DNA of 64,000 nucleotides from Candidatus Saccharimonadota bacterium (lineage in GTDB: Bacteria > Patescibacteriota > Saccharimonadia > Saccharimonadales > Saccharimonadaceae), in NCBI GenBank assembly GCA_027312225.1, contig DAICXK010000004.1, forward strand, positions 1 through 64,000, in the 5' to 3' direction. The first letter of the stretch is position 1. Each line of letters starts with the position of its first letter. The notes beneath the pieces were generated by a model. It saw nothing but the letters and a program-made list of their open reading frames with translations, did not search any database and had not been told where the DNA came from. Shown in pieces: positions 54,636-63,894 of the stretch. The position numbers were made by a program, and so were the translations under genes.

Positions 54636-55493
54636 ATGGATATTTTGCAAGTTATATTTTGGTCATTCATCGGGAGTGTCTTTTCGCTGCTCGGTGGCAT
54701 ACTGCTCGTTGGCAATAAAAAGTTGCGAGACAAAGCGATTCGCTTTGGATTGCCGTTTGGTGCTGGTGCTCTGCTAGCAGCAGCATTTCTGGGGCTCCTC
54801 CCTGAGGCTGTCGAGGGCAGCGATATTCATGTTGTCGCAATGTACGCACTGGGCGGTTTTCTTGGATTCTTTATTCTCGAGCGGCTGCTTGGCTGGTTTC
54901 ACCATCATGAATCACATCACCATGACACCATCCACGGCAAGCGGAACGCGACTCATCAATGGCTGGTAATCGTTGGTGATACCCTCCATAACGCCATCGA
55001 CGGTGTCGCCATTGGCGCAGCGTTCCTCGTCAATCCCGCAGCAGGCATCGGGACGGCCTTGGCGGTTGCCGCACACGAGATTCCTCAAGAAATCGGCGAT
55101 TTCAGCATCTTACTTGGTAAGGGTATGCGTCCGCGTAATGTTGTCTTGGTCAATCTATTCAGTGCCCTGGCTACCGTCGCAACCGCGCTAGCAACCTATC
55201 TACTGGGAGATTCACTGAACCTTAACCCTGCATTCTTGATAGCGATCGCCGCTGGATTCTTTATCTATATCGCAGCCAGCGATATTATTCCAGACATTCA
55301 CGAGAAACCACGCCGCGAGGGTAACATCCAGGCACTGATGCTGCTTATCGGTGTCATTGTTATTGGGTTCATTATCAGCTTGACTCCCCACGGGCATTAT
55401 CACGAGGACAACCACAGCGATCACGACAGTCATCTTCACGAGCATCACAAAGACGCCGACCACGACCATCATCACGAAGAAGATCACGAATAA
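54636..55493 (+). CDS. ZIP family metal transporter
   Basis: VIVGDTLHNAIDGVAIGAAFLVNPAAGIGTALAVAAHEIPQEIGDF; His-rich tail. Confidence 0.92.
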   Translation: MDILQVIFWSFIGSVFSLLGGILLVGNKKLRDKAIRFGLPFGAGALLAAAFLGLLPEAVEGSDIHVVAMYALGGFLGFFILERLLGWFHHHESHHHDTIHGKRNATHQWLVIVGDTLHNAIDGVAIGAAFLVNPAAGIGTALAVAAHEIPQEIGDFSILLGKGMRPRNVVLVNLFSALATVATALATYLLGDSLNLNPAFLIAIAAGFFIYIAASDIIPDIHEKPRREGNIQALMLLIGVIVIGFIISLTPHGHYHEDNHSDHDSHLHEHHKDADHDHHHEEDHE

Positions 55494-55687
55494 TCATACA
55501 AACCGTCAAACAAAAAACACCAGTTGATCAGACTGATGTTTCTGTTCCATCGTGCGCACGTGGAGGTTCTACACGGCCCTTTCCTCAATTGTTTATCGGA
55601 ATGTGCCCCGTAGTCAGGTGTAAGTGTTTCTTTTAGAGATTAACTTACTACCCTCACACTATCACAGCATAAGCATCATGTCAATAG

Positions 55688-56095
55688 CTACGTCTTTATA
55701 TACAGTTTGTATGATGATTCGATCATATTTGTCAGCACACCAATGTCGATGTTGGTGAGTTTTGTCACGTACAGGCAACCTTTACTGGTCCTTACCTTGC
55801 CCAATTGCGCCAGTTCATCCTCGTACTGGTCAAACCCTTCCATGAAATAAATCGTGAGGCTTGCCTTGCGCGGACTGAACCCCAGCAGTGGCATATCACC
55901 TTCGCGACCAGAATCATATTTATAATGAACCGACCCGAACCCAATGATACTCGGGCCCCACATTACCGCAGGTTCGCCAGTGATTCGTGCCATAATGGCG
56001 ATGATTTTTCGTGCTTCGTCGGCGCGCTCTTGGCTGACAGTTGCGAGGAACTCGTCAACGCTGACATTGTTTGGCTTGGTTTTATTACCCGACAT
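55688..56095 (-). CDS. DUF1801-like protein
   Basis: PAVMWGPSIIGFGSVHYKYDSGREGDMPLLGFSPRKASLTIYF. Confidence 0.75.
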   Translation of the reverse strand: MSGNKTKPNNVSVDEFLATVSQERADEARKIIAIMARITGEPAVMWGPSIIGFGSVHYKYDSGREGDMPLLGFSPRKASLTIYFMEGFDQYEDELAQLGKVRTSKGCLYVTKLTNIDIGVLTNMIESSYKLYIKT

Positions 56096-56113
56096 ACTAG
56101 CCTAATCGTACAC

Positions 56114-56308
56114 CTAGATTATCTGGTACAGCAATCTCTTCCACTTGGCCCATACGACAAGTGTCACGACTACGACGAGCAAACGATACCTTTTATAGCG
56201 CCGGTATTGCATGATGAGAATTGGCAGCGTCAGTGCCACTGCGAGAAATGGCCATATCAACACAGCTGCCAGGAACGAAGTGCTGAATGACGAGAGAAAC
56301 GAAAGCAT
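56114..56308 (-). CDS. Small membrane protein
   Basis: SFLAAVLIWPFLAVALTLPILIM. Confidence 0.45.
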   Translation of the reverse strand: MLSFLSSFSTSFLAAVLIWPFLAVALTLPILIMQYRRYKRYRLLVVVVTLVVWAKWKRLLYQII

Positions 56309-56325
56309 AGCTCTATCATAGCGGC

Positions 56326-56796
56326 TCAGTTGCCCGGCTTAAATCGTGCCACGATCGCATCAACATCAAAGTTGCCATCCTCCGTGCCAACGATCATGTC
56401 CGCTTTTTGTATGATGGCATCAGTAAAATACTCTGGCTCGGCTTTGTCCCAAATCTCCCAAATGTCCTTCCAGTCATCTATCGTCCGATCATCGCGTGGC
56501 ACGTCACGTCCTTTGGCACGTTGATCGCGAATGTCCTCGGGAACTTGTACGAAAACACGAAATGGATGCAGGTCATCAAGGCGATCATCAAACACACCAA
56601 CACCCTCGTATATGACGATATCTTCCGTCGCCTCGCCTGCTAATTGGCGCAGTATTGGGATACCAATAAATGGCTTGTAGTCATCACCATAATCGTCCAA
56701 ATGGAAAAGTCGTGCCTGCAATTTCTCTGCCAACAAACAAGCCAGATATGTCTTACCCGACCCACCCTTGCCATCAATTGCAATATATCGTGTCAT
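56326..56796 (-). CDS. Uridine kinase-like P-loop NTPase
   Basis: YIAIDGKGGSGKTYLACLLAEKL, FHLDDYGDDYKPF, VIYEGVGVFDD. Confidence 0.82.
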   Translation of the reverse strand: MTRYIAIDGKGGSGKTYLACLLAEKLQARLFHLDDYGDDYKPFIGIPILRQLAGEATEDIVIYEGVGVFDDRLDDLHPFRVFVQVPEDIRDQRAKGRDVPRDDRTIDDWKDIWEIWDKAEPEYFTDAIIQKADMIVGTEDGNFDVDAIVARFKPGN

Positions 56797-56825
56797 ACAT
56801 ACAATTGTAGCATCTTGCCAGATTG

Positions 56826-57389
56826 CTAGCTTTGACCGTCTAGTCGCGGAACTATGATACTGTCACTTGTGATTGGATTCACGGCCTCGCTTACCTCGAG
56901 CATCCTATCCTGCAGACGGAGACATTCATCACTCGTGATCGGATGCGTCGCGTTTACCTGCACATACAGCCCCTCTTCTTGCCGTTGCTTTGTCACGGAA
57001 GTATACCAGGCCTGACGGTTACCGTTGTTAAGCCAGTCAAAGCGATACATCTCACGCGTATTTGTCTGATTTAGCTCTCTGACGTTCGCCACCTCAAGAA
57101 AACTCACTAACATACGCCACTGGTTATAGTCGCGCTTTTGCACTTTGCATGACATATACGTATCAATGCTGCCATCATACATTTCGTCAGGGTCATCGGC
57201 TTCGTTGCTGTAATCGAGCATTGTCAAGTAATGGCTCTTCGTTTCCTGATCAGTTCGCGGTCGGCGGGCGCGCTTGCGCAAATAGCCCATCATTAGGCTT
57301 TGGACCGCCAGAATATCCTCGATCTCAAGCTGAGGCTCTCGGATCAAATCAATAGGCCACTGCGGCAGTGCTATCTCCAGCTCTCTCAT
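56826..57389 (-). CDS. Hypothetical protein, possibly CYTH-like
   Basis: 187 aa ORF; family call uncertain. Confidence 0.45.
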   Translation of the reverse strand: MRELEIALPQWPIDLIREPQLEIEDILAVQSLMMGYLRKRARRPRTDQETKSHYLTMLDYSNEADDPDEMYDGSIDTYMSCKVQKRDYNQWRMLVSFLEVANVRELNQTNTREMYRFDWLNNGNRQAWYTSVTKQRQEEGLYVQVNATHPITSDECLRLQDRMLEVSEAVNPITSDSIIVPRLDGQS

Positions 57390-57424
57390 ATTCCCATTAT
57401 GCCATAATTACTTGTAAATGCAAC

Positions 57425-58309
57425 CTATTGTGGCTTGAGCTTTAGCGACACTGAGTTTACACAATGCCGTACATTCTTTGGCGTCAAATATTCGCCCTCA
57501 AATACATGTCCGAGATGCCCACCACAATTCGCACAGCTAATCTCGGTGCGGTGACCGTCAGCGTCAAGTGCTCGTTTGACAGCGCCAGGAATCTCATCGT
57601 CAAAGCTTGGCCAGCCACAATGTGCATCAAACTTATCTTCCGATTTATACAGCGGCGCCTCACACTGACGACAGACAAATGTACCCTGTCTGTGTTCGTC
57701 GAGCAGATCACCACTGAACGGCAGCTCCGTGCCCTTGTCTATAATGACGCGCTTTTCTTCATCGGTCAGATCATTCATCATCTGCCCCCCCCTGAACCAC
57801 TTCGTATACGCCTGCCGCACCTTTACGATTTTTGGCGCAATCACGATACTGCAATACCCGTTGGTAGGATTATTGGCAAAATAATCTTGGTGTTCTGGCT
57901 CGGCTTCGTAAAATGCGTCAAGTGGTGCAAGCTCGGTGACAATCGGATCGTCCCAGTTCGCCTGGGCGCGCCTGATTGCCGTCTCAAATGTTTGCTTTTG
58001 CGGCTCATCGGCATAGAACATCGCACTGCGATATTGAGAACCGACATCAGCACCTTGGCGATCTTTCGTAGTAGGATTATGAATCAGAAAAAAGATATCC
58101 AGTAAGGTCTCGGCTGGTAACACCGACTCATCAAATGTTACCTTCACTGCCTCAGCATGTCCCGTCGTACCCGTAGAAACAGTAGCGTAATTGGCGTCAC
58201 TCGCCAATCCGCCTGCATAACCACAGACAGAAGTTTCAACGCCCTTCAACCGTCGGAATACCGCATCTAGACACCAGAAGCAACCGCCTGCAAGTACATA
58301 TGTCGTCAT
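57425..58309 (-). CDS. msrAB: Bifunctional peptide methionine sulfoxide reductase MsrA/MsrB
   Basis: AGGCFWCLDAVFRRLKGV (MsrA); GWPSFDDEIPGAVKRALDADGHRTEISCANCGGHLGHVFEGE (MsrB). Confidence 0.96.
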   Translation of the reverse strand: MTTYVLAGGCFWCLDAVFRRLKGVETSVCGYAGGLASDANYATVSTGTTGHAEAVKVTFDESVLPAETLLDIFFLIHNPTTKDRQGADVGSQYRSAMFYADEPQKQTFETAIRRAQANWDDPIVTELAPLDAFYEAEPEHQDYFANNPTNGYCSIVIAPKIVKVRQAYTKWFRGGQMMNDLTDEEKRVIIDKGTELPFSGDLLDEHRQGTFVCRQCEAPLYKSEDKFDAHCGWPSFDDEIPGAVKRALDADGHRTEISCANCGGHLGHVFEGEYLTPKNVRHCVNSVSLKLKPQ

Positions 58310-58460
58310 ACTCTAACGTAGCTTTCCACCTGTCACGCCAATTATTTCGCCTGAGCATGTTTTGGCAAAACATTCCTCACACTCTCGGGAAGGTCGTTAA
58401 TTGATGCGTACGGCATTAGCGCCTCCTTTCATTTAACGATTTGTACTTTCTATTATAGCG

Positions 58461-58910
58461 CTATTCAACTCGCCTGGCAAAAGCCTCTTCGGTTTCGCGC
58501 ATGAAGATCTCCGCAACCTTTGGTCCGACGCCATGGAGTTTTTGCAAGCGTTTTGAGAACTCTTCCTCATCCTGACTACTCTCCAGCATAAGCCACAGTG
58601 ATCCTTCGTAATCGCGGAGTAGCTTTTCCATACACATCCGCAAACCGTGCTCCGTCACATGCTGGTAGCGCGTATACCCACCTTCGCGCAGCACACTCAC
58701 CAAGCGGCGTTCCGAAGCGTCAGTAATTGCCCAGGGTGTATCAAGCTTTTTTGTAATAAATAATTTCCACGTTGCAACAGCACTTTCCGAACGAATCGGC
58801 TTGCCAAAAAGATAACACAACAAAAACCAACGAAACAAATCTGTATCACCAGAAAATATATCAAGCTCAAACTCATCTGCAGTGTGATTTTTTTGCTCTG
58901 TGCGTGCCAT
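58461..58910 (-). CDS. Helix-hairpin-helix, DNA glycosylase-like protein
   Basis: KRLQKLHGVGPKVAEIFMRETEEAF. Confidence 0.6.
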   Translation of the reverse strand: MARTEQKNHTADEFELDIFSGDTDLFRWFLLCYLFGKPIRSESAVATWKLFITKKLDTPWAITDASERRLVSVLREGGYTRYQHVTEHGLRMCMEKLLRDYEGSLWLMLESSQDEEEFSKRLQKLHGVGPKVAEIFMRETEEAFARRVE

Positions 58911-58951
58911 ACTTTCATTATACTCCGAGTCGAGAGGCGTATAATAGGCTC

Positions 58952-59287
58952 ATGAAAGCACTGAAAAAAGCCGAAAAGCTCCTCACATCACTCATGAATC
59001 ATCTTGCTGATTTCGTTGGCAAGCCACAGGTATTCGCAGTTGTCTTCTTGATTATGGTTGGTTGGTTTGGCGCCGGTTTGTTCCTAGAATATGAAACGTG
59101 GTTCGATATCATCGACTTTACGATCTTTGTTTCGACTTTCCTCCTCTTGTTTGTTTTGCAAAGCTCACAGAACGCCGACACAAAGGCAATCCAAGACAAG
59201 CTCGATGAAATCATCGACTCACTTCCCACGGCCGATCGCACAAAAGAAGGGGAAGAGAAGAAAATAAAACGTGGAGAAAAGGAATAA
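58952..59287 (+). CDS. Low-affinity iron permease-like membrane protein
   Basis: VGKPQVFAVVFLIMVGWFGAGLFLEYETWFDIIDFTIFVSTFLLLFVLQSSQNADTKAIQDKLDEII. Confidence 0.8.
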   Translation: MKALKKAEKLLTSLMNHLADFVGKPQVFAVVFLIMVGWFGAGLFLEYETWFDIIDFTIFVSTFLLLFVLQSSQNADTKAIQDKLDEIIDSLPTADRTKEGEEKKIKRGEKE

Positions 59288-59384
59288 CGACTCGTTACGA
59301 CATACAAACAGATTTTACTCGCCTTGTGTTTGCCGAGCAGTTACAATTATCAGCAAGCGCCCCCTATGCTACACTAGGGATGTT

Positions 59385-59852
59385 ATGCGAAAGAAAATTG
59401 TGATCTTTGCAGGCTCAATTCTCGCTTCTCTTGCTGCGGGTGCCGTCGGCTCATTTGCTACTGTACCGAACATTCCTTCATGGTACGCCGATCTCAACAA
59501 ACCACCGCTTCTGCCACCGAACGAAGTCTTTGGACCAATATGGACACTGCTTTATATTTTGATGGGTGTCGCGCTTGCATTAGTCATTTTGCGCCAAGCA
59601 GGCAGCAAAACCTCTGCATACTTCTGGTTTAGCGCTCAACTCCTACTCAACACACTCTGGTCAATTGTCTTCTTCGGACTTCACCTGCCTTGGATCGCAG
59701 CCATTATCATCGCTCTACTTATCGCATCAATCATCATGACTATCCTAACATTCCGCAAGCTCGTACCTGCGACTATCTGGCTGCTCATTCCGTATCTCGC
59801 CTGGGTTTGCTTCGCGACCTATCTCAATGTTGGCGTCGCCATCCTCAACTAG
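59385..59852 (+). CDS. tspO: TspO/MBR family protein
   Basis: WYADLNKPPLLPPNEVFGPIWTLLYILMGVAL, WFSAQLLLNTLWSIVFFG. Confidence 0.93.
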   Translation: MRKKIVIFAGSILASLAAGAVGSFATVPNIPSWYADLNKPPLLPPNEVFGPIWTLLYILMGVALALVILRQAGSKTSAYFWFSAQLLLNTLWSIVFFGLHLPWIAAIIIALLIASIIMTILTFRKLVPATIWLLIPYLAWVCFATYLNVGVAILN

Positions 59853-59860
59853 CAACTGCG

Positions 59861-60115
59861 ATGGCTTTCAATCATTACGCAAAAATCAAACGGATCCTTA
59901 CCGAACAGCCAGAGGGCTGGTATATCCGACGTATCGACAAGCCAACCACCGCCAAGAACTTTCGCGGCGAAACAGTTCACTATGACCACTACTATCGCAT
60001 CTACACCGCCGATAGTGCACCGATCAAATATTGCAAGTTTCAAAAAATCGACAAGCTTGCCAGCATTCTCAACACGACAGAAGAAGAATTGCCAATTGTT
60101 GAAGAAATGGAATAG
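59861..60115 (+). CDS. Hypothetical protein
   Basis: MAFNHYAKIKRILTEQPEGWYIRRIDKPTTAKNFRGE. Confidence 0.65.
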   Translation: MAFNHYAKIKRILTEQPEGWYIRRIDKPTTAKNFRGETVHYDHYYRIYTADSAPIKYCKFQKIDKLASILNTTEEELPIVEEME

Positions 60116-60117
60116 TC

Positions 60118-60381
60118 CTACTGTGCCGTGCGCAGGATTTTTTCCATCGCCCTGCCCCTTACCAACTCATCAATGAGCTTATCGAGATAACGAATTTCAC
60201 ACATCAGCGGGTCCTCGATGTTTTCGATCCGCACACCGCAAATGACGCCAGTAATAAGTGTCCTGTTGGTATTCAGTTTTGGCGCCTGCGCAAAGAAATC
60301 TTCAAAATTCGTTTCATCCGCCAGCGCTTTTTCTAATTCCGCTTGGCTATACCCCGTTAACCAACGAATGACCTCATCGAC
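60118..60381 (-). pseudogene. DUF2200-like fragment lacking its N-terminus
   Basis: Minus reading [83 protein letters not shown] preceded by an in-frame TAA. Confidence 0.65.
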
Positions 60382-60474
60382 TTAGACCTTCGCCCGAGCC
60401 CGACCCTTGGGAATCAACTCGGCACCGCCACTGCAGAAACGAAGGGCTTTTATTAAAAAGCAGGAGTTCTGACG

Positions 60475-60663
60475 ATTTCGAAATTGACAAAGGAAGAAAA
60501 ACGAGCCGAAGATTATAAGGAATGGCGAGAGTTTCGCGAAAACTTTCCCGCCCTACCTTGGAAAGCTTGGGGTAGTTGGTTCAGCTGGGGCAGCCCGGTC
60601 AGACTGGGACTATTTTTCATCGAAATAGCCGCCGCACTCTGGATATTTTCCCAGATGTTCTAG
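60475..60663 (+). CDS. Small membrane protein without ATG start (not in ORF track)
   Basis: AGGAG upstream of ATT TCG AAA TTG ACA AAG; LTKEEKRAEDYKEWREFRENFPALPWKAWGSWFSWGSPVRLGLFFIEIAAALWIFSQMF*. Confidence 0.55.
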   Translation: MSKLTKEEKRAEDYKEWREFRENFPALPWKAWGSWFSWGSPVRLGLFFIEIAAALWIFSQMF

Positions 60664-60664
60664 C

Positions 60665-60705
60665 AAGGAATACCACCCGAGGAAATCGGGTGGTATTCCT
60701 ATCTT
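60665..60705. terminator. Strong hairpin terminator
   Basis: AGGAATACCACCCGAggaaaTCGGGTGGTATTCCT. Confidence 0.8.
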
Positions 60706-60739
60706 CAGTTCTGAAACTCAATTTACAGATTAGATTTTA

Positions 60740-61072
60740 CTAATACAGCCTTCCGCCGAGCGGCGCCTCCCTATCCGCCGTCACCAACACACAATTCCCT
60801 TTACCGTCTGGCACACCAAGCGTCAACACCTCAGACGTCACAGGTCCAATCTGGCGCGACGGGAAGTTTACGACGGCAAGAATTTGCTTGCCCGTCAGTT
60901 CCTCTTTTAAATAGTTTTGCGGTAATTGCGCGCTGGATTTCTTGACGCCAATCTCATCACCAAAATCAATCGTCAATTTATACGCAGGTTTGTGCGCCTC
61001 GGGAAAATCTTGTACATCAACAATCTTCCCGACGCGGATATCTAGTTTTTCAAAATCATCATAGGTTGCCAT
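60740..61072 (-). CDS. csaA: tRNA-binding domain protein, CsaA-like
   Basis: DDFEKLDIRVGKIVDVQDFPEAHKPAYKLTIDFG...VVNFPSRQIGPVTSEVLTLGV. Confidence 0.92.
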   Translation of the reverse strand: MATYDDFEKLDIRVGKIVDVQDFPEAHKPAYKLTIDFGDEIGVKKSSAQLPQNYLKEELTGKQILAVVNFPSRQIGPVTSEVLTLGVPDGKGNCVLVTADREAPLGGRLY

Positions 61073-61125
61073 GTCTCCAGTATAGCAATTCGCCTCTCCA
61101 CCCCTACCTGTGATACGCTAGAGAT

Positions 61126-61824
61126 ATGTCCGATACACCCCATATTGCAACCTCAAACAACCAACTAAATAAACTTCGTGCGTCAGTACTGGGCGCGAAT
61201 GATGGTATTGTCTCGACCGCAGGCTTAGTCCTGGGCGTAACTGGCGCTGCTGCATCAAAAGAAACGATTCTTCTTGCGGGATTTGCCGGACTAGTTGCAG
61301 GCGCGATTTCGATGGCAGCAGGTGAATTCGTCTCAGTCAGCAGCCAACGCGACAGCGAAAAGGCATTCTTAAACCGCACCAAGTCGCAAATCAAAAAAGA
61401 GCACGCCTCAGAGCTTGATGAGCTCGTCGAAATCTACACCGCAAAAGGTCTATCCGATAGCACCGCCCTACAGGCTGCCAAAGAACTACAACAAAATGGC
61501 ACCCTGATGGTCGAATTGGAAAAAGAGCTGGGCATCGATCCAGATGATCTTTCCAACCCGTGGAGCGCCGCCATTGCCTCAGCTACTTCATTTGTCATTG
61601 GCGCAGCCGTGCCGCTGGCAGCTATTGCGCTCGCACCCGCCGATCTACAGTTACCTATCACCGCAGGCGCAGTGCTACTCAGCCTTATCCTGACCGGCAC
61701 CTTCAGTGCGCGTGCGGGCCAAGCCGACAAAACTCGCGCTGCGCTACGTGTCGTCACCTGGGGTGTTGGTGCTATGGCGATTACGTACGCCATTGGACAC
61801 TTAGTCGGCGTTAGTATTAGCTAG
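61126..61824 (+). CDS. VIT1/CCC1 family transporter
   Basis: LRASVLGANDGIVSTAGLVLGVTGA, GLVAGAISMAAGEFVSVSSQRDSE. Confidence 0.93.
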   Translation: MSDTPHIATSNNQLNKLRASVLGANDGIVSTAGLVLGVTGAAASKETILLAGFAGLVAGAISMAAGEFVSVSSQRDSEKAFLNRTKSQIKKEHASELDELVEIYTAKGLSDSTALQAAKELQQNGTLMVELEKELGIDPDDLSNPWSAAIASATSFVIGAAVPLAAIALAPADLQLPITAGAVLLSLILTGTFSARAGQADKTRAALRVVTWGVGAMAITYAIGHLVGVSIS

Positions 61825-62743
61825 CCAAGACTTCGTCGGGCGTCTCGATCTCAACCTGAATGTGCCCAACAATCGGGATACGTTTATGCACCACGTGTTT
61901 GATGTTGTCGGTGATTTGCTCGATCTCGTCAGTATGCCGGTTGTCCTCGATGTGAACCTCCATGATAACCAGCAATCGCTCAGACCCAAGGTACATCGTC
62001 CGGAGGTCGAGCACTTCATTCACACCATCGACCGATACCGCAGCAGCAATAATCTCCTGCGAGGTTGTTGCATCAACCGCTTTACCGACAATCAGGTCGT
62101 GGACATCGCGTAGCAGCAGACAGGCCCCAACCATCATAGACAGACCAATAACAATACTACCGATACCGTCAAATTGTTCGTGCCCGGTTATGATAAAGAG
62201 AATTAGTGCAGTAAAACCAAACACGGCGGCCAATGTTCCTAATAGATCGATTACAAATGTCGCCTTTGTTTCAACGATACTCGATGACAACAATTGTTTC
62301 CACACGCTGCCACCGTTGCTGCGCTGCGCTAGGCGCTTTAGACTAAGACGAAATGCGTAAAAGTTCGTCATAAATCCGATGACTAGCATCACCATCGCAA
62401 TCCACACACTTTCAACTGGACCTGGGTTAACGAGTTGCTGATACCCAAAGTATAGTGACGCACCGCCTGTACCGGCAAACATGATAATTCCCGCGATCAG
62501 CACCCAAAAGAAGACTTCACGTCCATAGCCAAATTGAAAGTTGTGATCAGCCGTGCGCTTGGACCGACGAACGCCAAAAAATAATATGCCGCCCGTCACA
62601 AGGTCAGAGAGGCCCTGCAGGGCTTGTGCCAGCATGACAGTACTGCCCGTAATAATTGCCACAAAGATATTGAGCGCCACGTCAAATAAGCTAACAAACG
62701 CTGAGGTTGCGACAACCCTAAAGTCCGAGATAGGTTTACCCAT
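61817..62743 (-). CDS. Cation diffusion facilitator transporter
   Basis: LAQALQGLSDLVTGGILFFGVRRSKRTADHNFQFGYGREVFFWVL; C-terminal cytosolic domain. Confidence 0.9.
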   Translation of the reverse strand: MGKPISDFRVVATSAFVSLFDVALNIFVAIITGSTVMLAQALQGLSDLVTGGILFFGVRRSKRTADHNFQFGYGREVFFWVLIAGIIMFAGTGGASLYFGYQQLVNPGPVESVWIAMVMLVIGFMTNFYAFRLSLKRLAQRSNGGSVWKQLLSSSIVETKATFVIDLLGTLAAVFGFTALILFIITGHEQFDGIGSIVIGLSMMVGACLLLRDVHDLIVGKAVDATTSQEIIAAAVSVDGVNEVLDLRTMYLGSERLLVIMEVHIEDNRHTDEIEQITDNIKHVVHKRIPIVGHIQVEIETPDEVLAS

Positions 62744-62838
62744 TTATGACTATTAAAATATACTCTCGATGATAAATCAAGATGCACGATAAATATAGAT
62801 TTTACATCCACCCCCTCAGTCGCTATACTGTATAAGTT

Positions 62839-63876
62839 GTGTCTGCAGAAACAGTAAACCCATTGAAAATTTTCTGGCTATCCAGCCTTATTACTATCAC
62901 GCTTGGCGTGCTGATGCTACTGCATGGCGGGCTGATGGGGTTCTTACTCTTTACCATCCTCGTTGTCCTCGAAGTCACCTTCAGCTTTGACAATGCCGTT
63001 ATTAATAGCCGTGTGTTGGTACGCATGTCGCCATTCTGGCAAAAGCTCTTCCTGACTGTTGGTATCTTTATTGCGGTGTTTGTGGTGCGTTTCCTGTTAC
63101 CTATTATCATTGTCATGCTGACGTCTGGACATGGTTTTATGGAGGTCGTCAACCTAGCCCTCTATAACCCAGATCAGTACGGTGAAACGCTTCACCACGC
63201 CGCCCCTACTATTGATGCCTTCGGTGGCACATTCCTGATCATGATCGGCATCAGTTACTTTATGGACCGTAAAAAGGATATTCACTGGTTGTCGCGTATC
63301 GAAAAGCAGCTGGCAAGGGCAGGCGGCTACCAGAATCTCACCGTCTTCGTCATGCTTAGCGCTGCCATGGCCCTTTATTTCACTGTTGATGATGCGCATA
63401 AGGTTACAGTGCTGGTGGCGTCAATCATCGGAACACTTCTCCATATTGGCCTCAATATTTTTGGGTCATTCTTTGAGAAACGGCAAAAAGCATCTGCCAC
63501 CAAGCTTGTCGGTTTAGCCGCCTTTGGATCGTTTATGTACCTTGAAGTTCTCGATGCCTCGTTCTCTTTAGACGGCGTCATCGGGGCGTTTGCCATCACC
63601 AACGAGATTGTTTTGATTATTGCAGGTCTTGGTGCCGGCGCAATCTGGGTACGTTCACTGACAGTATACCTGATGCGATCTGGCGCGTTAGGAAAATATC
63701 GCTATCTCGAACATGGCGCACACTGGGCGATCTTGGCGCTGGGAATCATCATGCTAGTCAAACTTTATCACGTCGAGCCGCCAGAGTGGTTCACGGGATC
63801 ACTAGGACTCATCGTTATTTCAGTCGCCATTATTTCCAGCGTGTTAGAGCGCCGGCGAAACACAGTAAGCTCGTAA
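62839..63876 (+). CDS. TerC/DUF475 family integral membrane protein
   Basis: VVLEVTFSFDNAVINSRVLVRMSPFWQKLFLTVGIFIAVFVVRFLLPI, LEVLDASFSLDGVIGAFAIT; in-frame GTG (VSAETVNPLK) start. Confidence 0.9.
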   Translation: MSAETVNPLKIFWLSSLITITLGVLMLLHGGLMGFLLFTILVVLEVTFSFDNAVINSRVLVRMSPFWQKLFLTVGIFIAVFVVRFLLPIIIVMLTSGHGFMEVVNLALYNPDQYGETLHHAAPTIDAFGGTFLIMIGISYFMDRKKDIHWLSRIEKQLARAGGYQNLTVFVMLSAAMALYFTVDDAHKVTVLVASIIGTLLHIGLNIFGSFFEKRQKASATKLVGLAAFGSFMYLEVLDASFSLDGVIGAFAITNEIVLIIAGLGAGAIWVRSLTVYLMRSGALGKYRYLEHGAHWAILALGIIMLVKLYHVEPPEWFTGSLGLIVISVAIISSVLERRRNTVSS

Positions 63877-63894
63877 TTACTGCTAGCCCAACGA

